Below are positions 24,023 to 32,522 of a DNA stretch of 40,087 bases, piece by piece. Each line of letters begins with the position of its first letter. The stretch's first letter is position 1. Source of the DNA: an uncultured Butyrivibrio sp. Its GTDB lineage: Bacteria > Bacillota > Clostridia > Lachnospirales > Lachnospiraceae. The DNA lies in the NCBI GenBank assembly GCA_910577605.1, contig CAJTON010000009.1, forward strand, positions 11,680 to 51,766, in the 5' to 3' direction. The translations under genes and the position numbers were made by a program. The notes under the pieces were generated by a model, which ran no database searches, was not told the DNA's origin, and was given only the letters and a program-made list of their open reading frames with translations.

Positions 24023-25267
24023 ATGTTCAGGAAAAATATAAGGCACGCCGTGCATATCCTGATATTTTTCATACTGTTATGTATTGTTGTTCTGAAAATA
24101 GAGGATATGCTCGAGCATAAGTACAGCGCCGGCAAATACGGGGATTTTTTCACAAAAGACACCGGATACGAGGTCTTTTTCATGGGCAGCAGCCATGTGC
24201 AGCTCGGCGTAAACCCTATGGAGCTGTATAAAAAATACGGGATCTCCTCATATAATATGGCAAACAGCGCCGGAAGGCTCGCGGTTACTTACTGGACGCT
24301 TGTAAACGCGGCGGAAATACACGAGCCGGAGCTTGTGGTGGTCGATCTGTTTCTTTTGGACGAGGACACTAAGACACATGAAAATATAAATTTCGCGCAC
24401 AGGGCTTTTGACGCTTTTCCGCTGAACCGCAGCAAATGGCGCGCGGTAAACGACCTGTTCGACGATTCTGGTGACAGGACGGAGATGCTTTTTCCGTTCG
24501 CTAAATATCATTCAAGATGGAGCTCGCTGGACGAAGGCGAGGGAATTGTATCTTCGCTTGGTTTTGAATTCGGCGACGCGCTTTTTTCCGGAGCCGAAGA
24601 TCCGGGGAATGTAAGCGAGGACGTTTTGCCAAAGGATTATACGGTGAGCATGGAATATGCCGAAAGGCTTATAAATTTCTGCAAGGAGAGGAAAATAGAT
24701 GTGCTTCTTTGCTATATTCCGTGTACGGAGCCCTTGGAAACGCAAGTTTATCATAATTACGGATATGTTCTCTCGCAAAAGTACGATATAGATTTTCTTG
24801 ACCTTTCAAGACGGAAGGATATTGTAAATTACAGGACCGATTTCTATGACGCGGACGGTCATCTGAATCTGTCGGGCGCCAAAAAAGTGACGGACGCGCT
24901 CGGAGAATATATTGATGCAAACTATGATATTTCCGACTGCCGCTCCTCGGAGCAGTCCGGTGTGTGGAACGGTTTTTATGAAGAATACATGAAAACATAT
25001 GCGGAACGTCTCAAGGGGCTTGAAGCTGTCTCCGAATATCTGATGATGCTGAACAACGGCAATTTTGAGGTCGGTATTTATCTGGACGGCAGCGTGAAGG
25101 AAAGTGATTATCCTCTTATTTTTGAACTGATAGACAATCTTAAAGGAGTTAGTCTTAAAACCTTTGAGCGCGGGGAAACGCGGGCGGAAGCCAAGATAGA
25201 GATTACAGTGCGCAGGAGTGATACGGGCGAGACCGTAGACAGCAGAAGCTTTGACCTCGATAAATAA
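24023..25267 (+). CDS. SGNH/AlgX-DltD-like membrane-anchored protein, copy 1
   Basis: The 414-residue protein has an N-terminal membrane helix (about 9-25) and an extracytoplasmic SGNH-hydrolase-like domain. The nucleophile motif is GSSH with S56/S57 and H58, and the C-terminal catalytic block is DADGHLNLSG with D276/D278 and H280. The arrangement fits DltD and AlgJ/AlgX-type proteins, which take the acyl group handed over by an MBOAT and pass it to the acceptor. A C-terminal extension of about 110 residues follows the catalytic block. It starts 18 bases after the MBOAT gene with AGAGGGG as RBS. The next gene is a clear paralogue of the same length. Confidence 0.84.
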   Translation: MFRKNIRHAVHILIFFILLCIVVLKIEDMLEHKYSAGKYGDFFTKDTGYEVFFMGSSHVQLGVNPMELYKKYGISSYNMANSAGRLAVTYWTLVNAAEIHEPELVVVDLFLLDEDTKTHENINFAHRAFDAFPLNRSKWRAVNDLFDDSGDRTEMLFPFAKYHSRWSSLDEGEGIVSSLGFEFGDALFSGAEDPGNVSEDVLPKDYTVSMEYAERLINFCKERKIDVLLCYIPCTEPLETQVYHNYGYVLSQKYDIDFLDLSRRKDIVNYRTDFYDADGHLNLSGAKKVTDALGEYIDANYDISDCRSSEQSGVWNGFYEEYMKTYAERLKGLEAVSEYLMMLNNGNFEVGIYLDGSVKESDYPLIFELIDNLKGVSLKTFERGETRAEAKIEITVRRSDTGETVDSRSFDLDK

Positions 25268-25280
25268 GGTGAGGTATTTT

Positions 25281-26525
25281 ATGAAAAATATAAAACATAT
25301 TCTTCATATTGTAATATTTACGGCGATTCTGGCGCTTGTACTTTCAGGTATCGGCAATATTCTGAACCGTAAATACAGCAGACAGAAGCACTGCGGATTT
25401 CTGGAACAGAAGGTGGATTACGACGTGCTTTTTCTGGGGACGAGCCATGTCATAAACGGAATGAATCCGATGGAGCTTTACAAGGAGTACGGCATATCCT
25501 CCTATAATCTGTCCAACCACGGCTGTCCGATGGCGCTTACCTACTGGGTCATGATGAACGCGTTTGAGATTCAGGAACCAAAGCTTGTGGTCGTTGACCT
25601 GTACGGACTCCGCTGGGAGGATAAACTGGATAAAAACACCGAATATGCTCATGACGCGCTGGACGGATTTCCGCTTACACTGACAAAATGGAAAAGCGCG
25701 TGGGACCTTTTCGATACGGTTGAGGACAGAATGCAGTTGGCGGTTCCTTTCGCAAAATATCACGGAAGATGGAACGAAATAGATAAGAAGGATTTTATTT
25801 TAAACAATAATTTCGCGGCGGGCTGGCAGTTCAGAATGGGAATAAGTGCGGACATTCAAAGACCGCAGCTGCCTGACGAGGGTCTTTTGCCCGAAAAAAG
25901 GACTCTCAGCATGGATTATTTAGAGAAGCTCGTGAACGAATGCAGAAGCAGGGAGATAGATGTGCTTCTGTGCTACATTCCGTGCGCCGAGAAAACGGAA
26001 TATCAGGTGAGCGGGAATTTCGGATATGTCCTGTCCGAAAAATACGGGATAAACTATCTGAATCTCGCTAAAGACGAAACGCTTGTGAATTACGGTACGG
26101 ATTTCGGGGATTCCGACGGGCACCTCAATCCGTCGGGCGCCAGAAAAGTCACCTCTGCGATGGGAAAATTCATAAAGGATAATTATGATGTAGCGGACTG
26201 CCGTCTGACTGAAAGCGCAGTTTTGTGGTCGGGCTTTTACGAAACATATTTTAAAAGCTATATTGCAAATACACAGGCGCGAAAGACGGTCTATGAATAT
26301 CTTATGATGCTCAATAACGTCAATCTTGAGGCGGAAATACACCTGAGCGACGATATTGATAAAAACAGTCATCCGCTGCTTTTTGAACTGATAGACAATC
26401 TTAAAGAGGGCAGTCTTATAACTCTGGAAAGGCTAAAAACGCAGGACGGAGCCGATATAGAGATAGTGGTCCGCAGGAAAGATACAGGAGCGGAGGTAGG
26501 TAAAAAAAGCTATAAACTGAATTGA
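25281..26525 (+). CDS. SGNH/AlgX-DltD-like membrane-anchored protein, copy 2
   Basis: This 414-residue protein is a tandem paralogue of the preceding one. It shares GTSHVINGMNPMELYKEYGI against GSSHVQLGVNPMELYKKYGI, the segment LTYWVMMNAFEIQEPKLVVVDL, VDDRM-like loops, the LLCYIPC strand, and the block DSDGHLNPSG. The N-terminal membrane helix and the C-terminal extension are also conserved (EYLMMLNNVN, LLFELIDNLKEG). The ATG at 25281 was chosen for the RBS AAGGTGAGG and because it aligns with copy 1; the frame is open upstream to 25251. It is the last gene of the MBOAT operon and is followed by a terminator. Both copies keep the serine, aspartate and histidine, so both could be active, perhaps on different acceptors. 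Confidence 0.84.
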   Translation: MKNIKHILHIVIFTAILALVLSGIGNILNRKYSRQKHCGFLEQKVDYDVLFLGTSHVINGMNPMELYKEYGISSYNLSNHGCPMALTYWVMMNAFEIQEPKLVVVDLYGLRWEDKLDKNTEYAHDALDGFPLTLTKWKSAWDLFDTVEDRMQLAVPFAKYHGRWNEIDKKDFILNNNFAAGWQFRMGISADIQRPQLPDEGLLPEKRTLSMDYLEKLVNECRSREIDVLLCYIPCAEKTEYQVSGNFGYVLSEKYGINYLNLAKDETLVNYGTDFGDSDGHLNPSGARKVTSAMGKFIKDNYDVADCRLTESAVLWSGFYETYFKSYIANTQARKTVYEYLMMLNNVNLEAEIHLSDDIDKNSHPLLFELIDNLKEGSLITLERLKTQDGADIEIVVRRKDTGAEVGKKSYKLN

Positions 26526-26550
26526 TGCGTAGCTGGAATGCGCCGCGAAG

Positions 26551-26577
26551 TGTCCCCGCGAAGGGGGCATTTTTTTG
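26551..26577 (+). terminator. Terminator of the acyltransferase operon
   Basis: A seven-base stem (TGTCCCC with GGGGGCA, one G-T pair) is followed by a run of T. It lies about 25 bases after the second SGNH gene. Confidence 0.75.
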
Positions 26578-26598
26578 CCAAAAACTGTCAAATTACTA

Positions 26599-26627
26599 TT
26601 GATTATTTTTAGCTATAATATTATAAT
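26599..26627 (+). promoter_or_regulatory. Predicted promoter of the decarboxylase operon
   Basis: TTGATT (26599-26604) and TATAAT (26622-26627) are 17 bases apart, a good sigma-A match. It lies 44 bases before the first gene of the operon. Confidence 0.65.
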
Positions 26628-26671
26628 ATACTTGGTAAAAATTGCGATTTAAATAAATGGAGGTCTGAAAT

Positions 26672-28093
26672 ATGAGCACTACTACACAGACGTCAGCGGG
26701 CAGAAGGATCGAAGCCTTGCTTGACGATTGCAGCTTTGTCGAAATCGGCGGACTTGTCACGGCAAGAAACACCGATTTTAATCTGGCTGACATTGATACT
26801 CCGGCGGACGGCGTCATTACGGGATACGGCACCGTTGACGGAAAGCTCGTGTATGTGTACAGTCAGGATCCTGCGGTTTTAGGCGGGTCCATCGGCGAAA
26901 TGCATGCAAAGAAGATAGTTAATATTTACGACATGGCTCTTAAAATGGGAGCGCCTGTGATCGGCATGATCGACTGCGCGGGACTGAGACTTCAGGAGGC
27001 TACCGACGCGCTCAATGCGTTCGGTCAGATATATCTCAAGCAGTCCGAAAGTTCTGGCGTTATCCCGCAGATAACAGCCGTTTTCGGGACCTGCGGGGGC
27101 GGACTTGCCCTGATGCCTTCCCTTACTGATTTTACTTTTATGGAAGAGAAGAACGCTAAGCTTTTTGTGAACAGTCCCAACACGCTTGACGGCAATAAGG
27201 ATCTTAATACCGCTTCGGCGGCATTCCAGTCGGAGCAGGCGGGAATCGTGGACTTTGTCGGGGACGAGGCTTCGATTTTCGACGGAATAAGAGAGCTTAT
27301 ATCGCTTCTTCCGTCCAATAACGATGATGAGGCGGTCGCTGAGTGTACCGACGATCTGAACAGGATATGCGACGGGCTTGAAGGCTTGAAGGCGGACCCG
27401 GTTCATATGCTTTCCTCCGTATCCGATAATAATGTTTTTGTGGAGACAAAGAAGAATTTTGCCAAGGAGCTTGTGACCGGATTTATCAGGCTCAACGGAG
27501 CGACCGTGGGTGCCGTCGCCAACAGAAGCGAGATATTTGGCGAAGACGGAAGCGAAAAGTCGTTTGACAAGACGCTTACGACGGGCGCGTGCTATAAGGC
27601 GGCGGAATTCGTTGATTTCTGCGACGCTTTCGGAATACCTGTGCTTACTGTTACCGACGTAAAGGGCTTTGACGCTACTGTGGCGTCCGAAAGGTCGGTC
27701 TCAAAGGCGGCCGCGAAGCTTACTTACGCTTTTGCGAGCGCTACGGTCCCCAAGGTTAATGTGATCGTTGGAGAAGCGTTCGGAAGCGCGTATGTCGCTA
27801 TGAATTCCAAATCAATAGGCGCAGACGTTACCTACGCGTGGCCCGACGCTTCTATCGGAATGATGGACGCGAATCTCGCCGCCCGTATCATGTATGCCGA
27901 CAGGCCGGAGCTTATTGACGAGAAAGCGGCTGAATATGCCGTTCTTCAGGACAGCGCGGTATCCGCGGCAAAGAGAGGCTATGTTGATTCCATAATTGAA
28001 CCTGCGGACACGCGCAAGTATCTTATCGGCGCTTTTGAGATGCTGTATTCCAAAAAGCCGGTGTGTGCCGACAGAAAGCACGGAACGGTTTAG
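26672..28093 (+). CDS. Biotin-dependent acyl-CoA carboxyltransferase subunit (MmdA/12S-like)
   Basis: The 473-residue protein belongs to the acyl-CoA carboxyltransferase family. Members move a carboxyl group between an acyl-CoA (methylmalonyl-, glutaconyl- or propionyl-CoA) and carrier biotin. The two crotonase-like halves each show a glycine-rich oxyanion segment: GTCGGGLALMP near 139 and VGEAFGSAYVAMNSKSIGAD near 366. The family mark VTDVKGFDATVASE corresponds to the GF-containing loop in the second half. It is shorter than the usual 510-520 residues. The operon order (this gene, OadG, biotin carrier, OadB, OadA) shows it works with a Na+-translocating complex. The acyl-CoA substrate cannot be decided; methylmalonyl-CoA is the commonest in such operons. 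Confidence 0.88.
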   Translation: MSTTTQTSAGRRIEALLDDCSFVEIGGLVTARNTDFNLADIDTPADGVITGYGTVDGKLVYVYSQDPAVLGGSIGEMHAKKIVNIYDMALKMGAPVIGMIDCAGLRLQEATDALNAFGQIYLKQSESSGVIPQITAVFGTCGGGLALMPSLTDFTFMEEKNAKLFVNSPNTLDGNKDLNTASAAFQSEQAGIVDFVGDEASIFDGIRELISLLPSNNDDEAVAECTDDLNRICDGLEGLKADPVHMLSSVSDNNVFVETKKNFAKELVTGFIRLNGATVGAVANRSEIFGEDGSEKSFDKTLTTGACYKAAEFVDFCDAFGIPVLTVTDVKGFDATVASERSVSKAAAKLTYAFASATVPKVNVIVGEAFGSAYVAMNSKSIGADVTYAWPDASIGMMDANLAARIMYADRPELIDEKAAEYAVLQDSAVSAAKRGYVDSIIEPADTRKYLIGAFEMLYSKKPVCADRKHGTV

Positions 28094-28105
28094 CGAGGTG
28101 AATAT

Positions 28106-28462
28106 ATGATAGTTTTGGAAACATTGGGACAGAAAATGGCAGACGCGGGACTTAATTCACTTGTATGCATAGGGGTCGTATTCTGCGTGCTTATTTTCAT
28201 TTCCCTTATAATAAGCCTTTTTCAGCTGATTCCTAAAGCGGAGAACGCGATCGCAAGGAAGAAGGAAGCGAAGAAGAAGGAAAAGGCGATCGGCTCTGAT
28301 GCGGTGGACAATGCCGTTTCCCAGCTTGAAGCAAAGGAAGAAGAGCTTGTGCTTGAGGACGAATTTGAGCTTGTCGCGGTTATTTCCGCCGCTATCGCCG
28401 CATCAGCGGGAACAAGCGCCGACGGTTTTGTCGTAAGGTCAATAAGAAAGATTAGAAGATAA
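28106..28462 (+). CDS. Sodium-pump decarboxylase gamma subunit (OadG family)
   Basis: This 118-residue protein has one membrane helix (about 18-40, SLVCIGVVFCVLIFISLIISLF), a lysine-rich coiled segment and a C-terminal DEFELVAVISAAIAASAGTSADGFVVRSIRK motif typical of clostridial OadG. OadG anchors the carboxyltransferase to the beta subunit. It follows the carboxyltransferase by 12 bases and precedes the biotin carrier by 17, all on one transcript. GAGGTGAAT precedes the ATG. Confidence 0.88.
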   Translation: MIVLETLGQKMADAGLNSLVCIGVVFCVLIFISLIISLFQLIPKAENAIARKKEAKKKEKAIGSDAVDNAVSQLEAKEEELVLEDEFELVAVISAAIAASAGTSADGFVVRSIRKIRR

Positions 28463-28479
28463 CAGGAGGACTTATAATA

Positions 28480-28851
28480 ATGAAAAATTATACTATAACA
28501 GTCAACGGAAACGTATATGACGTAACAGTTGAGGAGGGAGCTTCATCGGGCGCGCCCGTTCAGGCGGCGGCGCCGAAGGCCGCTCCCAAGGCTCAGGCTC
28601 CCAAGGCGGAAGCGCCCAAGGTATCGGGAACGGCGGGCAGCGTTAAGGTGAACGCTCCCATGCCCGGCAAGATCGTTGCGGTCAAGGCGAATCCCGGCGA
28701 TAAGGTGAGCAGGGGACAGGTAATACTTGTGCTTGAGGCGATGAAGATGGAGAACGACATCGTTGCTCCGCAGGACGGAACCGTAGCCAGCGTTAATGTC
28801 ACAGTCGGAAGCTCCGTTGAATCAGGCGAGACAATAGCGACATTAAACTAA
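28480..28851 (+). CDS. Biotin carboxyl carrier protein
   Basis: This 123-residue carrier ferries CO2 between the carboxyltransferase and the membrane decarboxylase. The biotin acceptor is K89 in the motif EAMKMEND. An Ala/Pro-rich linker with repeated APKA-type units spans about 25-50, as in MmdC/GcdC and the 1.3S transcarboxylase subunit. The preceding N-terminal strand (NYTITVNGNVYDVTV) is typical. Its start follows AGGAGG. Because OadA here lacks a biotinyl domain, this protein probably serves both carboxyltransferases in the operon. A biotin ligase is not in the window. Confidence 0.93.
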   Translation: MKNYTITVNGNVYDVTVEEGASSGAPVQAAAPKAAPKAQAPKAEAPKVSGTAGSVKVNAPMPGKIVAVKANPGDKVSRGQVILVLEAMKMENDIVAPQDGTVASVNVTVGSSVESGETIATLN

Positions 28852-28867
28852 TATTGGAGGTATCAAA

Positions 28868-30025
28868 ATGATTCTTGATACATTGCAGAACCTGCTTAAC
28901 CAGACAGGTTTTATGAGCCTTGAGTGGGGAAATTACGTCATGATCCTCGTGGCTCTGATATTTCTTTATCTGGCGATAGGAAAAGGTTTTGAGCCCTTGC
29001 TGCTTGTCCCGATCTCGTTCGGTATGCTGCTTGTCAATCTTTTCCCCGACATTATGCAGTCCATTGCGGACGCAAAGGCGGCGGGAAACGCGGCGGCGGG
29101 TCTTTTCCACTATTTTTATCTGCTTGACGAATGGAGCATATTGCCGTCGCTTATTTTCCTCGGAGTTGGGGCAATGACGGATTTCGGACCGCTGATCGCC
29201 AATCCCAAGAGCTTTCTTTTGGGCGCGGCGGCGCAGATCGGTATTTTTGCCGCGTATTTTTTTGCGATACTTATGGGCTTCAACGGAAAGGCTGCCGCGG
29301 CTATCTCGATTATCGGAGGAGCCGACGGACCCACATCGATATTCCTTGCGGGAAAGCTCGGACAGACCGACCTCATGGGACCTATCGCTGTCGCGGCATA
29401 TTCGTATATGTCGCTGGTTCCTATCATACAGCCTCCTATAATGCGTCTTCTTACAACGAAAAAAGAGCGCGCTATCAAGATGGAGCAGCTCAGACCTGTT
29501 TCCAAGCTTGAGAAGATTCTTTTCCCCGTCGTGGTGACTATCGTTGTGGTCCTGATACTGCCTACGACCGCGCCGCTTGTGGGAATGCTTATGTTAGGCA
29601 ACCTTTTCAGGGAATCGGGAGTCGTAAAGCAGCTTTCGGAAACGGCGTCAAACGCGCTTATGTACATCGTCGTTATACTGCTTGGAACTTCTGTCGGAGC
29701 TACAACAAGCGCCGCGAACTTCCTGAATATCAGCACGCTTAAAATAGTAGCTTTGGGACTTGTGGCGTTTGCCGTGGGCACTGCCGCCGGCGTCCTTTTC
29801 GGAAAGATAATGTGCAAGGCGACGCACGGAAAGGTCAATCCTCTTATCGGCTCCGCCGGAGTATCCGCGGTTCCGATGGCGGCGCGTGTTTCGCAGAAGG
29901 TCGGCTCGGAGACGGACCCTACCAACTTCCTTCTCATGCACGCTATGGGACCTAATGTTGCCGGAGTTATCGGTACTGCGGTCGTCGCCGGAACCTTTAT
30001 GGCGATATTCGGAGTCGGTATTTAA
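28868..30025 (+). CDS. oadB: Sodium-ion-translocating decarboxylase beta subunit
   Basis: This 385-residue polytopic membrane protein decarboxylates carboxybiotin and exports Na+. It shows GGADGPTSIFLAGKLG near 150-165 and GVSAVPMAARVSQKVGSE plus NFLLMHAMGPNVAGVIG near the C-terminus, hallmarks of OadB/MmdB/GcdB. Multiple hydrophobic helices fill the sequence from about residue 20. Its length matches the family (370-440). It follows the biotin carrier by 16 bases with TGGAGG as RBS. It couples decarboxylation to the sodium gradient for the whole operon. Confidence 0.94.
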   Translation: MILDTLQNLLNQTGFMSLEWGNYVMILVALIFLYLAIGKGFEPLLLVPISFGMLLVNLFPDIMQSIADAKAAGNAAAGLFHYFYLLDEWSILPSLIFLGVGAMTDFGPLIANPKSFLLGAAAQIGIFAAYFFAILMGFNGKAAAAISIIGGADGPTSIFLAGKLGQTDLMGPIAVAAYSYMSLVPIIQPPIMRLLTTKKERAIKMEQLRPVSKLEKILFPVVVTIVVVLILPTTAPLVGMLMLGNLFRESGVVKQLSETASNALMYIVVILLGTSVGATTSAANFLNISTLKIVALGLVAFAVGTAAGVLFGKIMCKATHGKVNPLIGSAGVSAVPMAARVSQKVGSETDPTNFLLMHAMGPNVAGVIGTAVVAGTFMAIFGVGI

Positions 30026-30086
30026 TATATTAATGTGATTTCCGTGCGGCGCGGGCGCTTCGCGGGAATATTAGGAGGACAAAATT

Positions 30087-31502
30087 ATGGCAGATGTTAA
30101 TGAAAAAAGACCGGTTAAAATAACCGAGACAATATTGCGTGACGCCCATCAGTCGCTTATCGCGACGAGAATGACGACGGAGCAGATGCTCCCCATAATC
30201 GGCAAGATGGACGAAGTGGGTTATCACGCGGTCGAGTGCTGGGGCGGAGCCACGTTTGACGCCTGCTTGAGATTTCTCAAGGAGGATCCTTGGGACAGAC
30301 TCAGAAAGCTCAAGGACGGTTTCCGCAAGACCAAGCTTCAGATGCTTTTCAGAGGACAGAACATACTCGGCTACCGTCCTTACGCGGACGACGTCGTAGA
30401 GTATTTTGTTCAGAAGTCAATAGCGAACGGAATAGATATTATCCGTATTTTTGACTGTCTCAACGATATACGCAATCTCCAGACGGCGGTAAGGGCAGCT
30501 AACAAGGAGAAGGGTCACGCTCAGGTGGCGCTTTCCTATACTCTCGGCGAAGCGTATACCCTTGAATACTGGGAGAAAATGGCAAAAGAGATAGAGGAGA
30601 TGGGAGCGGATTCCATCTGTATAAAGGATATGGCGGGACTTCTGGTGCCTAACGAGGCTACCAATCTTGTCAAGGCGCTTAAAGCGGGAACGAAGCTCCC
30701 GATAGAGCTTCATACCCACTATACCTCCGGCGTTGCCTCCATGACCTGCATGAAGGCTGTCGAGGCAGGCTGCGATATAATCGATACGGCTATGTCGCCT
30801 CTTTCCATGGGAACGAGCCAGCCCGCCACCGAGGTTATGGCGAAAGCCTTTGAAGGAACGCCTTACGATCCCGGCTTTGACCAGAACCTTCTCGCGGAGA
30901 TCGCGGACTATTTCAGACCGATGCGCGAGGAGTGGATAAAGAGCGGACGTCTTGATCCCAAGGTAATGGGAGTAAATATCAAGACGCTTCTTTATCAGGT
31001 GCCGGGCGGAATGCTCAGCAACCTTGTGTCGCAGCTTAAAGAGATGAAGGCGGAGGACAAATACGACGCCGTTCTTGAAGAGGTGCCGAGAGTGCGTAGC
31101 GATTTCGGAGAGCCGCCGCTTGTAACGCCGTCGAGCCAGATCGTCGGAACTCAGGCAGTGCTGAATGTGGTGCTCGGAGAGCGATATAAGAACCTTACCA
31201 AGGAATCAAAGGATCTGCTTCTCGGAAAATACGGCAAGACCGTTAAGCCCTTTAACCCCGAGGTTCAGCAGAAGGCGATAGATATTACGGGAGAGCAGCC
31301 CATAACCTGTCGTTTTGCCGATACTCTTGAGCCGGAGCTTGATAAGCTTGAGGCTGAGATGAAGCAGTGGAAACAGCAGGACGAGGATGTGCTTTCATAC
31401 GCTCTTTTCCCTCAGGTCGCAACTGATTTCTTCAAGTACAGAGAAGCACAGCAGAGCAAGATCGACCCGTCTGCTGCGAAGGACGGAGCGTATCCGGTAT
31501 AG
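30087..31502 (+). CDS. oadA: Oxaloacetate decarboxylase / pyruvate carboxyltransferase alpha subunit (OadA, 5S-like)
   Basis: The 471-residue protein is the carboxyltransferase of oxaloacetate decarboxylase or pyruvate carboxylase, a TIM-barrel enzyme. The metal site comprises D19 in ETILRDAHQS and H209-T-H211 in ELHTHYTSG; the lysine K180 in CIKDMAG lies at the position of the carbamylated lysine. SPLSMGTSQPATE and MPGG-like YQVPGGMLSNL are also typical. It lacks a C-terminal biotinyl domain, so its length resembles the 5S subunit of transcarboxylase. A gap of 61 bases separates it from oadB, with AGGAGG before the ATG. Together with the MmdA-like subunit it would allow transcarboxylation between an acyl-CoA and pyruvate. 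Confidence 0.93.
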   Translation: MADVNEKRPVKITETILRDAHQSLIATRMTTEQMLPIIGKMDEVGYHAVECWGGATFDACLRFLKEDPWDRLRKLKDGFRKTKLQMLFRGQNILGYRPYADDVVEYFVQKSIANGIDIIRIFDCLNDIRNLQTAVRAANKEKGHAQVALSYTLGEAYTLEYWEKMAKEIEEMGADSICIKDMAGLLVPNEATNLVKALKAGTKLPIELHTHYTSGVASMTCMKAVEAGCDIIDTAMSPLSMGTSQPATEVMAKAFEGTPYDPGFDQNLLAEIADYFRPMREEWIKSGRLDPKVMGVNIKTLLYQVPGGMLSNLVSQLKEMKAEDKYDAVLEEVPRVRSDFGEPPLVTPSSQIVGTQAVLNVVLGERYKNLTKESKDLLLGKYGKTVKPFNPEVQQKAIDITGEQPITCRFADTLEPELDKLEAEMKQWKQQDEDVLSYALFPQVATDFFKYREAQQSKIDPSAAKDGAYPV

Positions 31503-31538
31503 GCTTTGACTGATATTTTATAAATAATGATCTCAGAA

Positions 31539-31597
31539 TGCCCAAAGGTCTTTCGCACGCTTATATTTTGCGGGTGCGAGGACTTTTGGGCATTTTT
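31539..31597 (+). terminator. Terminator of the decarboxylase operon
   Basis: A long stem pairs TGCCCAAA...GTC (from 31539) and CGCACGC with GGGTGCG and GACTTTTGGGCA, and is followed by TTTTT. It lies about 40 bases after oadA. Confidence 0.85.
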
Positions 31598-31623
31598 GCC
31601 GTCAATACGGCGCGGAGGCGGGA

Positions 31624-32484
31624 ATGGTTTATTTATCAAGATTTTCTTTTCCGGATAAAGAACAGGAATACGATCTTTTTTTCAGTTTGAAAAAAACCTG
31701 CTACGACACCTTTTACCCTTTCGGGATCCTTTCCCGCAACGGGCTCAGAGTCCTGGATTTTGAACCGATAACGATACTTTACGGCGGCAACGGGTCGGGC
31801 AAATCGACTGCGCTGAACGTTATCGCCGAAAAACTCGGAATAAAGCGGGACACGCTCTGCAACAGAAGCAGTTTTATGGAGGATTACACATATATGTGCG
31901 ATTTTGAGATGTTGTGTTCTCTGCCGCCGGAAAGCGGGATAATAACGAGCGACGACATATTTGATTTCATGCTGAATGTCCGGGCAGTGAACGAGGGAGT
32001 CGATATAAAACGCGAGGCTCTTTTTGAAGAATATCAGTATAATAAGCACGCCAAGTTCCGCATGACATCTCTTGACGATTACGACCGTCTCAAAAAGATC
32101 ACGGACGCGAGGCGCATGACGAAATCAGGTTACGTCCGTGAAAATCTTGCGGGCAATGTACGCGAATATTCAAACGGGGAGAGCGCTTTTTTATTTTTTG
32201 CGGATAAAATAAAAGAGAACGCTCTGTATCTTCTTGACGAGCCGGAAAACAGCCTTTCGCCCGGAAAACAGCAGGAGCTTATGGAGTTTCTTGAAAACAG
32301 CGTGAGATTTTTCGGCTGTCAGTTTATAATCGCCACGCACTCGCCCTTCATACTTTCGCTCAGGGGCGCCAAAATATACGATCTTGACGAAGATCCCGTC
32401 GATATAAAGAAATGGACAGAGCTTCCTAATGTCGCCGCTTATTATGATTTTTTCAAGAAGCATGAGAGGGATTTTGAAAGATAA
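31624..32484 (+). CDS. AAA/ABC-type ATPase (COG3910-like)
   Basis: The 286-residue soluble ATPase has Walker A GGNGSGKST (54-62), an ABC signature-like YSNGES, Walker B with catalytic glutamate ALYLLDEPEN (200-209) and an ATHSPF H-loop. This arrangement matches SMC/RecF-like single-domain ATPases (COG3910). Its exact role is unknown. It starts just after the decarboxylase terminator with no evident promoter. The SbcD-like gene follows 38 bases downstream, so it may belong to the same repair unit. RBS GGAGGCGG precedes the start. Confidence 0.87.
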   Translation: MVYLSRFSFPDKEQEYDLFFSLKKTCYDTFYPFGILSRNGLRVLDFEPITILYGGNGSGKSTALNVIAEKLGIKRDTLCNRSSFMEDYTYMCDFEMLCSLPPESGIITSDDIFDFMLNVRAVNEGVDIKREALFEEYQYNKHAKFRMTSLDDYDRLKKITDARRMTKSGYVRENLAGNVREYSNGESAFLFFADKIKENALYLLDEPENSLSPGKQQELMEFLENSVRFFGCQFIIATHSPFILSLRGAKIYDLDEDPVDIKKWTELPNVAAYYDFFKKHERDFER

Positions 32485-32522
32485 CCGAAAGTATTACAAA
32501 TATTGCAAACGGAGGAAAACGC

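Noticed and set aside
29116..29937. Open frame of 273 codons on the minus strand inside the oadB gene
   Set aside because: It lies fully opposite a strongly conserved gene, has no recognisable domain and lacks a ribosome binding site; it reflects GC-rich codon positions of oadB.
30026..30086. Possible regulatory hairpin in the gap between oadB and oadA
   Set aside because: GC-rich segment with only short imperfect pairing and no T-run; the gap is better read as a normal spacer with a ribosome binding site.
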